The notes under the pieces were generated by a model. It saw only the letters and a program-made list of their open reading frames with translations, did no database searches and was not told the DNA's origin. A stretch of 64,000 nucleotides of DNA from Chitinophagaceae bacterium (GTDB taxonomy: Bacteria > Bacteroidota > Bacteroidia > Chitinophagales > Chitinophagaceae), in contig JAHEZD010000007.1 in the NCBI GenBank assembly GCA_023251255.1, positions 1 through 64,000 on the forward strand, read 5' to 3'. The translations under genes and the position numbers were made by a program. Within the stretch, counting starts at the first letter, position 1; every line of letters begins with the position of its first letter. Below, in pieces: positions 53,986 to 61,800 of this stretch.

Positions 53986-55326
53986 TTATTTTTTCTTGTT
54001 GATATATTTTTGGTACTCGTACATAATGGCATCATAAATGCTTTTTCCAATTACCTCGGAGCCCCTATCATTCGGGTGCATATAATCCTTGTAGGCCAAT
54101 GCCGGCTTATCGTTCACCCATTTATTCATGCTTCCATCACCACCCATACTACTGAAGGTGTTATAAAAAGCAATACCGTTTTCATATGCTATTTTCTGCT
54201 GCATCCCAACAATAACAGGCATTCCAGTAGCTGTAAGGTATTCATTGCCATAGCGGAAGGCCCTATCGGCACAGCTCATTAATAAAATATCCGCACCAGG
54301 AAAGGATGCTTTGATCCTGCCAACAGATTTTTTCATGGGCTGGTAATACCAATCAAATTTTTCATCGGTCGATTTGTCAAAAAGGTTCACGCCATATTGC
54401 ATGATGATCAGGTCGTAAGAATGGTTCTTGGCAATGGCCCCAAGAAAAGCCGAATCAAATTTGGAAAACTCCCATCCACTGTTGCCACGGAAGGAGAAGT
54501 TGTCAACCGTTACCCCGTTAAGGGCTTCCAATGAAACACCGAAAACAGGAAGGCCAGCATTAACGGTAACCTTCATTTTATTGCCAATGCTGCTGTCCAA
54601 TAAGGCACTGTTAAAGCTTTCCTTACCAACCACTTCAATGTTTGAGTTGTTGCAATTAACCGTTGAGGAAGCTACATTCCCAAACAATAAATATTTGCCC
54701 AATGCCTGTGATGGTGGGGCTGTTTTGTCTTCCACCGCAGTCCAGGCAATGCCATCTGTAGTAAATGAACGGCCAGAAATAAATAAGGCTGACTTGTTTG
54801 GGTTGTTCCTGAAGTTGGCCTCTGCCCAATTATCGGACGAGTATATATTGGCCGTTGTCCTTGAACCGGCCAGTTCACTGCTCATGGGCAGGTAGCCAAC
54901 ACCATAGCCACCAAAATACTGCTGCATGAGCCTCCTAAGCGTTAGCGAAATAAAATCATCCTCAATCATGCTGTCGCCCAAAAAAGCTATGCGTATCTTT
55001 TTGCGTTTGCCCTGTTTCAGTTCGTCCAATCTCCTTACAAAGTTTTTCAGGGCCACATTGTTGGTATCTGCGTAATAAGCAGTGACCCTATTGGGCAAAT
55101 CAAAATCAATAAATTTTTTGTGCAGGGTATCGGTGGTATTTGCCGCAGGCTCCACAACAGCTATCAATTCTTTCTTCTTACCTTTTTTCTTGAGTATGTC
55201 CGAAAGTATGCTGATATTTCTCAATGGTTTCCACTGGATATCAAAGTAAGCAGTAATAAAGGATAGGGTAAATAGGGAAACCGTAATGATGATAACGAAC
55301 CAGAGGACCCGTTTATGATAGTTCAT
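53986..55326 (-). CDS. Membrane-anchored SGNH/GDSL-type hydrolase (probable O-acetyltransferase partner)
   Basis: A 446-aa protein with one N-terminal membrane segment (about 9-28) and a large periplasmic domain. SGNH blocks are visible: block I IAFLGDSMIEDD near 113 (nucleophilic Ser in GDSM), block III IMQYGVNLF near 335, and block V YMHPNDRG near 425 (catalytic Asp/His pair in DYMH). Such proteins act as esterases or as the extracytoplasmic acetyl-transferring partner of an MBOAT protein, as PatB or AlgJ/AlgX do. It sits between the glucosaminidase-like gene (11 bp) and the MBOAT gene (12 bp), supporting the transfer role. Confidence 0.85.
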   Translation of the reverse strand: MNYHKRVLWFVIIITVSLFTLSFITAYFDIQWKPLRNISILSDILKKKGKKKELIAVVEPAANTTDTLHKKFIDFDLPNRVTAYYADTNNVALKNFVRRLDELKQGKRKKIRIAFLGDSMIEDDFISLTLRRLMQQYFGGYGVGYLPMSSELAGSRTTANIYSSDNWAEANFRNNPNKSALFISGRSFTTDGIAWTAVEDKTAPPSQALGKYLLFGNVASSTVNCNNSNIEVVGKESFNSALLDSSIGNKMKVTVNAGLPVFGVSLEALNGVTVDNFSFRGNSGWEFSKFDSAFLGAIAKNHSYDLIIMQYGVNLFDKSTDEKFDWYYQPMKKSVGRIKASFPGADILLMSCADRAFRYGNEYLTATGMPVIVGMQQKIAYENGIAFYNTFSSMGGDGSMNKWVNDKPALAYKDYMHPNDRGSEVIGKSIYDAIMYEYQKYINKKK

Positions 55327-55337
55327 GCAGAGCAGGG

Positions 55338-55838
55338 TTAATTTATTGCTGCATCTAATTTATATTTTTTTATAGCATTCGAAATCATTTTTTTCCAGAC
55401 TGCAGGCTGTGTACTGTATCCAGATCTGGCCATAGCATCCAACCATGGCATATAGTTAACATTTCCTTGTAGCTTTTTATAATATTTCTTGCGCTTCACC
55501 ATCTCGCAAAAATCCCTGAAAGAAGCCTCAGCATCCTCATATTGCTTGAACTTGGTCCTGATGCCTTTCTTCCTGAGATTGTTCTTCCCAATGATGCCGA
55601 AATGGTTGTTCAATAACTTGCAGTTCTTGCTCCTCCCTGCACCCGATTCAACAATGGAGATGGCAGTAATGATACTTACAGGGATGCCGTATTCCTCCGA
55701 AAGGCTTTTCACCAAAGGTTTGTACTGGGAAATGTATTTTTTAACTATGTCTTTTGCAGCAGCAGTGGTTACAGCAAAAACAGTCAGGGAAAGAAACAAT
55801 AAACATTTAAAAACCGGTATTTTAATGGCTTTGGGCAT
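55338..55838 (-). CDS. Exported glucosaminidase-domain (lysozyme-like) protein
   Basis: A 166-aa protein with a signal peptide (about 1-28, ending TAAAK). The domain is the mannosyl-glycoprotein endo-beta-N-acetylglucosaminidase/FlgJ-like type. ISIVESGAGRSKNCK near 63 holds the likely catalytic Glu. LLNNHFGIIGKNN near 81, RTKFKQYEDAEASFRDFCEMV near 99 and AMARSGYSTQPAVWKKMI near 137 follow, matching the family. It probably cleaves the glycan strand of peptidoglycan. It is first in the operon with the SGNH and MBOAT genes, which makes peptidoglycan a plausible acceptor for the acetylation system. Confidence 0.88.
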   Translation of the reverse strand: MPKAIKIPVFKCLLFLSLTVFAVTTAAAKDIVKKYISQYKPLVKSLSEEYGIPVSIITAISIVESGAGRSKNCKLLNNHFGIIGKNNLRKKGIRTKFKQYEDAEASFRDFCEMVKRKKYYKKLQGNVNYMPWLDAMARSGYSTQPAVWKKMISNAIKKYKLDAAIN

Positions 55839-55935
55839 CCATGCGTTTTAAGTGAACAATCGCTAATTCTTACAAAATAGGGCTATTATTTTGAAATGGT
55901 TTATTTTGGTTGCACATTTATTCAACAACTGTGCC

Positions 55936-57285
55936 ATGAACAAAAAAATGCTGCTTGCAGTTTTAACGCTTCTTTATATAAAATCCTTTTCCCAAACCAT
56001 CATCAAACGCGACAAGGAGATTGAATCCATGGTGAAGGAAGTCAATGCGGATTCATTGAAATCATACATCACCCAAATGGTTGCCTTTGGCACAAGGAGC
56101 ACATTGAGCAATCAATCCGATGCCAAACGTGGTATTGGAGCTGCTAGGACATGGGTATTGAACAAGTTCAACGATTTTGCTGCAAAGAGCAACGGAAGGC
56201 TTACCACTTTTATAGACACCACTATTTACAAAGCCGACGGAAGAAGGGTGAGCAGGGACATTATACTGGGAAATGTAGTGGCCACATTAAAGGGAACCGA
56301 CCCCAATGACAAACGTATTTTCTTGATCAGTGGGCACTTGGACAATATGCGTACCTCCCCAACCGATAGTATAGGTGATGCTCCCGGTGCAAATGACGAT
56401 GCCAGCGGTAGTGCTGCCGTTATTGAATGTGCTAGGATCATGAGCAAGCACAGTTTCCCCACCACCATCATTTTTGTAACGGTAAGTGGTGAGGAACAGG
56501 GCCTGCTCGGAGCAAATTTCATGGCAGAAAAAGCGGGGAAAGGCAACTGGAACATTGAAGCGGTACTGAACAATGATATCATGGGCAGCAACAACAGCAA
56601 TGAAACAAACATCATTGACAATACAAGGATACGTGTGTTCAGCGAAGGGCTCTCCGTACTGGATACCGGACGGGCCGCTACCAATATCCGCAACCTTGGT
56701 TTGGAAAACGATGGCAAAGCAAGGCAATTGGCACGCTACGTAAAGGAAATTGGCGAGCGCTATGTGGAAAACATGGAAGTGGTCATGGTGTACCGGAACG
56801 ATCGGTTCCTGCGTGGCGGCGACCATTCTCCCTATGTGCAGCGTGGCTATGCAGCAGTGCGCCTAACGGAGATGAACGAGAACTATTACCACCAGCACCA
56901 GAATGTAAGGGTGGAGAATGGCATTCAATATGGCGACCTACCGGAATTCATGGACTTTGAATACCTCAGGAAAAATACGGCCATTAACCTGGCCAATCTC
57001 TCCAACTTGGCCAAAGCTGCTGCCATGCCCGAAGAAGTAACCATAGATGTAAAAAGGCTTGGCAACTCCACTTACCTTTCATGGAAGGCACCAAAGTCGG
57101 GTAAGGCTACAGGATTTTATGTATTGATGAGGGAAACCACCAGTGCGGTCTGGCAGAAGAAATTATTTACGGGAGCCACGGAAATGAAGCTCCCCTTCAG
57201 TAAGGACAATTACTTCTTTGCTGTACAGAGCGTAAATGAAACGGGCAATGAAAGCCTGCCAGTAGTGCCTATTGTGGGGAAATAA
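55936..57285 (+). CDS. Exported M28-family zinc aminopeptidase
   Basis: A 449-aa secreted peptidase. Starting at the ATG at 55936 gives a signal peptide (about 1-20, ending SFSQT); upstream in-frame codons to 55891 would spoil it. The two-zinc site of M28 is present: His in ISGHLDNM near 134, bridging Asp in GANDDASG near 154, general-base Glu in SGEEQGL near 190, Asp in NNDIMGS near 215 and the final His in GGDHSPY near 296. A fibronectin type III-like domain fills the last 90 residues (ISTYLSWKAP-type strands). It probably trims amino acids from peptides outside the cell membrane. It is divergent from the glucosaminidase operon. Confidence 0.93.
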   Translation: MNKKMLLAVLTLLYIKSFSQTIIKRDKEIESMVKEVNADSLKSYITQMVAFGTRSTLSNQSDAKRGIGAARTWVLNKFNDFAAKSNGRLTTFIDTTIYKADGRRVSRDIILGNVVATLKGTDPNDKRIFLISGHLDNMRTSPTDSIGDAPGANDDASGSAAVIECARIMSKHSFPTTIIFVTVSGEEQGLLGANFMAEKAGKGNWNIEAVLNNDIMGSNNSNETNIIDNTRIRVFSEGLSVLDTGRAATNIRNLGLENDGKARQLARYVKEIGERYVENMEVVMVYRNDRFLRGGDHSPYVQRGYAAVRLTEMNENYYHQHQNVRVENGIQYGDLPEFMDFEYLRKNTAINLANLSNLAKAAAMPEEVTIDVKRLGNSTYLSWKAPKSGKATGFYVLMRETTSAVWQKKLFTGATEMKLPFSKDNYFFAVQSVNETGNESLPVVPIVGK

Positions 57286-57627
57286 AGTAGGGAAAACAAC
57301 TGCCACGAATAGCTATCCTACCTTGAGACGGCCCAAAAACGGTTCAGCATAACTCGTATAGCGGATAAATGGACAGCCTCCACACTGTATTATCTAGGCA
57401 TTCATAGTGCCTGTGTTCCACTGGGTTCCCGTCAAATGTTGGACAGCAGTCCCCTCTATTTACCATACTCTCTCTGGCAGGTCTCCATCCCTGCCAGGCA
57501 CCATCAACCGCATTACACAAACGATGGGCTGAACATGGCAAAAAAAATGGGCAGATTTTAATATGTGCCAAGTTGGGTATTGCAAACACAGTGGACTATT
57601 TTTGAGCCATCATCAATAAACACGCTT
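57286..57627. other. Intergenic region before the esterase gene
   Basis: 342 bp with no supported gene. A small palindrome (ctggcagg, 8-nt loop, cctgccag) lies at 57474-57497. No terminator with a T-run was seen after the M28 gene, and no clear promoter element. Confidence 0.45.
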
Positions 57628-58512
57628 ATGAAAATTGCTAAAGGCAAGTACAGTATATTGCCCCTCCTACTGATAGCAATATTAGCTACCACTTCCTGTA
57701 AGAAAAGTTCAACAGATGACGGCGGTTCCCAGGCACTGGCCGAGCAGACCCTCGTGGATGTGCCCTATGCTGCCGATGCCAGCCAAAAGATGGATGTGTA
57801 CCTACCGGCCAATAGAAGCGAAGCGACTACCTATATAGTGGTAATGGTGCATGGTGGCAGTTGGAGCGGCGGCGACAAAACAGATTTCAATACAGATATC
57901 CCCAACATCAGGACCTTACTGGGCAACTATGCCATTTTCAATATCAATTACCGCCTGGCCAACGGCAGTTCCATTTTGCTAACCCAACAAACTGACGATA
58001 TCAATACAGCCTTTGCCTACATTACCAGCAAAGCTGCCGAGTACCATGTAAACACCAACAAGATTGCCCTTATGGGTGCAAGTGCCGGTGGGCACCTGGC
58101 TTTGTTGAAAGCCTACAAGGCCAATGCTGATGGAAGGATAAAAGCCATGGTGGACCTGTTTGGACCAACGGATATGGCCTGGATGTACAACAACCATCCT
58201 TTGCCCATATACACCCAGCCAATCATTGCCAATGTAATGGGCGGTACGCCAACCACCAGTGCTGCAGCCTATACCAGTGGAAGCCCAATAAATTTTGTTA
58301 CGAGTACCGTACCACCAACCATTATTTTCCATGGCACAATAGACCCCGTGGTACCCATTAGCGAAAGCGACAGGTTGAATACCAAACTGCAAACTGCAGG
58401 CGTAGCCCACCAGTACATCACTTATATAGGGGAAGGCCATAGTTGGGTTGGTACCAACCTGACCGATACCTATAATAAGGCAACGGATTTTATAAAGAAC
58501 TGGGTAAAGTAA
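57628..58512 (+). CDS. Alpha/beta-hydrolase lipoprotein (esterase/BD-FAE type)
   Basis: A 294-aa lipoprotein. The signal peptide ends in lipobox ATTSC (Cys about residue 26). The hydrolase core has an oxyanion-hole motif VHGGSWSGGDK near 75, nucleophile S152 in MGASAGGHLAL, a likely acidic residue in IDPVVPISESD near 238 and His in GEGHSW near 272. This is the carbohydrate-esterase-like (BD-FAE/lipase_3-type) branch of the family. The ATG at 57628 gives the proper signal; the longer frame to 57565 does not. It probably removes acyl groups from glycans or esters at the cell surface. Its terminator overlaps the stop codon. Confidence 0.88.
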   Translation: MKIAKGKYSILPLLLIAILATTSCKKSSTDDGGSQALAEQTLVDVPYAADASQKMDVYLPANRSEATTYIVVMVHGGSWSGGDKTDFNTDIPNIRTLLGNYAIFNINYRLANGSSILLTQQTDDINTAFAYITSKAAEYHVNTNKIALMGASAGGHLALLKAYKANADGRIKAMVDLFGPTDMAWMYNNHPLPIYTQPIIANVMGGTPTTSAAAYTSGSPINFVTSTVPPTIIFHGTIDPVVPISESDRLNTKLQTAGVAHQYITYIGEGHSWVGTNLTDTYNKATDFIKNWVK

Positions 58513-58547
58513 ACCGCTGACGGCGGCTTTACGCCCCGTCAGCGGTT
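58512..58547 (+). terminator. Terminator hairpin overlapping the esterase stop codon
   Basis: A 12-bp perfect stem (aaccgctgacgg and its complement) with a 12-nt loop, starting at the last base of the stop codon. It has only a short T-rich tail. Confidence 0.7.
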
Positions 58548-58851
58548 AATAATGGTTCTGTGTTGATTTGGCCAATATTTGAGAAATTCCTGTACCAGTG
58601 AGTACTGCAATCCGGCAACAGCAAGCAACGAAGCAGGCCATGCAAGTATCTTGCTGAACGGAAGTATTCCAGTTGTGCAGGTTTTGTAGCCCGTATGGGG
58701 CTTACTAAGGGCTTTCCCTAATAAATTCAAAATAAGGGGCTTTCAAACAAGGGGTTTTGCGTTTTTTTTGTAAGTTGGAACTTTTAAAAATTACTTCAGT
58801 TGCCGCTAAAAGCAAATTGCGCAATACTGGATAACAGCTTTATGACTACTT
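58548..58851. other. Intergenic region before the giant partial gene
   Basis: About 300 bp without a supported gene. Positions 58728-58765 carry several ggggcttt/aaggggctt-like words and a long T-run but no clean hairpin. A five-codon ATG-to-stop frame lies at 58842-58859, overlapping the start of the giant gene at 58852. Confidence 0.4.
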
Positions 58852-61800
58852 ATGTGTAGAATTCTACTATTCTTTTTTATGGCTGTTTGTTTTGGCAATC
58901 TGGCTGCGGATTCACAAACGACACTTAATCGAGGTGATTTGGCCATCGTGGCCGTCAATGCTGCCATTAGTGGTAGCAGCGATGAAATCAGTTTTGTTTG
59001 TTTCAAGGACATAACAAACGGCACGGAAATCCAGCTAACAGATAATGGCTACCAAAGCTGTGTAGCTGTGCAATGGAGCGGCGGAGAAGGCGGTGCCATC
59101 ATAAAGAGGACCGGTGGCACCATACCCAAAGGAACAGTGATTACTTTTAGGACTGCCCCCTTTTCGTTTACCTATCCCGATGCCAACTGGGCCGTGCTGG
59201 ACCTATCTTCCACACAGTTAGCCGGTAATTTGAACATGAACTCCGCAGGCGACCAAATTTATTTTGCCCAAGGTGGCACATGGACAGAGCTGACTGCCAC
59301 TTGCACCATTACTGGCCCTAGGACCAATCCCAATGCCATTTTCCCCGGCAATGCTGGACGAATGCTCTTTGGCTTTTCTACCAGTGGTTCATGGGTCGAT
59401 TTCCAGATGTCTTCTGGAGAGTCTGGCCTTTATCCTGACATGCAATGTTTCAGTATGGCGCCAACAGGCAGTGGAGCAGCTTTCAATAAATATACCGGGC
59501 CATTAACGGCTGCTACCCAAACACAATGGATTACCAGGATCAGCACTGCCGGTAACTGGACAACTTACAGTTCTTCGGCCAACTACAATTCCGCCAGCCC
59601 CAATTATGCAGTCAGCAATTTTACCATCACCATTAATGCTGGTGGGGACATTCCAACTGCTGCTTGGACAGCACCTACCGCTGCCTTATGTGCAAGTGAT
59701 GCAAGCATTAACCTGAACAATTTGGTTACGGGAACAGCAGGCGGCACTTGGAGCGGCACAGGTGTTACAGGAAACACGTTCAATCCCGCCGGACTGAACG
59801 GCAACTATGATATTACTTATTCAGTTCCCTATACTTCCTGCTCCATTACACAAACAAGCACCATTACGGTGATAAGTGTTGCAGCACCCACAGTTACCTC
59901 GCCCGTTACTTATTGCCAAGAAGCCGTAGCAGCACCATTAACTGCCGTTGGCACCCACCTGCTCTGGTACACGGCTGCTACAGGTGGCACGGGCAGCAAT
60001 ACGGCCATAACGCCTTCCACGTTGACCGTGGGTACTACCAACTATTATGTTGCCGAAACAAATGGCAGTTGTGAAAGCGTCAGATCGCCTATCACCGTTA
60101 TTACCAATAGCAGCGCTACTGTCAATGCAGTCTCCAGCCAAACCCTCTGCGCCAGCAAGCTTACAACAGCCGTCAGCTTTTCCGGCTCGGGTACAGCCAT
60201 TTACAATTGGACCAACGATATGCCCAGTATTGGCCTGGCGGCAAGCGGCACGGGCAATATCCCAGCGTTTACCGCGCTCAATACGGGTACCACACCCGTA
60301 ATAGCTACTATTACAGCTACACCTACGGCGGTGGGTTTTGCCTACGTGGCCAATTATGGCATACCCCTGGTTCCAGTGGCAGGTACCGTTTCCATTATCA
60401 ATACGAGTACCAATACTGTTGCAAGCTCCATCAATGTTGGCACCAATCCATTTGGCGTGGCCATTAGCCCAGACGGCACAAGGGTGTATGTAACCAACTA
60501 TGGTTCCAATACCGTGTCGGTCATCAATACCGCCACCAATACAGTTATCAGCACCATTGCCGTTGGAAGTTTCCCAATGGGCGTTGCGGTTAGCCCAGAT
60601 GGAACGACTGCCTATGTGGCCAATCAGGTATCCAATAATGTTTCTGTCATCAGTACCAGCACCAATACAGTTACTGCCACCATACCCGTTTCACTTCAAC
60701 CACAGGGTATCTGCATCAGCCCCGATGGAAGCAAGGTGTATGTGGCAAATGTCAACTCCAATAATGTCTCCGTCATCAGCACGGCCACCAACACGGTTTC
60801 AAATGTGGTCATTGTGGGCAGCCAGCCCATCAGCTTGGCTATTACCGCCGATGGAAGCAGGCTATATGTAACCAACTTTGGCACAAACAATGTGTCGGTC
60901 ATCAATACCAGCACCAATACGGTCACCAGCACCATACCAGTAGGCACCAGTCCCAATGGCATTGCCATTAGTCCAGATGGCAGCAAGGCCTATGTAACCA
61001 ACCAGACTTCCAACAATGTCTCCGTTATTGGCATCAGTACCAATACGGTCATGGCAACCATTGCTGTTGGTTCACAGCCCCAAGGTGTCTCCTTTACCAG
61101 TGATGGAAGCAAAGCCTATATAGCCAACTTTGGCTCCGGCAATGTTTCGGTTATCAATACAGGTACCAACACTGTTACCTCTACCATTACCGTGGGAACT
61201 GCCCCACATTCATTGGGCAATTTCATCACGCAGGGCTCCTGCAGCGGCAAGCCCATCAATTTCACCATTACCGTCAATCCCCTGCCGGCCACACCCATTG
61301 CCAGCGTAACGCAGCAGCCCACCTGCGATGTACCCACAGGTACCATTAACGTATCATCGCCATTGGGCACGGGCTTAACCTATAGCGTAAATGGCGTCCT
61401 GTTCCAGTCATCGCCCACATTCTCGGGCCTTACACCCGGCAGTTATATTGTCACCGTAAAAAATGCCACTGGCTGTACCAAGACCTCGTCCAGTGTTTTT
61501 ATCAGTACCGGTCCTACCATTCCACCTACGCCTATTTTTGTTACCACACAGCCTACCTGTGCCAACAATACCGGCAGCATCACTATTACCTTTCCTACCG
61601 GTGCCTTCTATAACTACAGTGTGGACGGTATCAACTACCAGCCGTCACCCCTGTTCACCAACCTTGCGCCCAATACCTATACCGTTTATGTAAAGAACCT
61701 CGTAGGCGGGTGCACCAAGTCCAGCACGGCCATTATTGGGCCTTCTACTGCCCTGCTGGCACCAGCGGCCACCATTACCCAGCCCACTTGCAGCAATGCC

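Noticed and set aside
57474-57497. Small palindrome as terminator for the M28 peptidase gene
   Set aside because: It lies nearly 190 bp past the stop, with no T-run on either strand.
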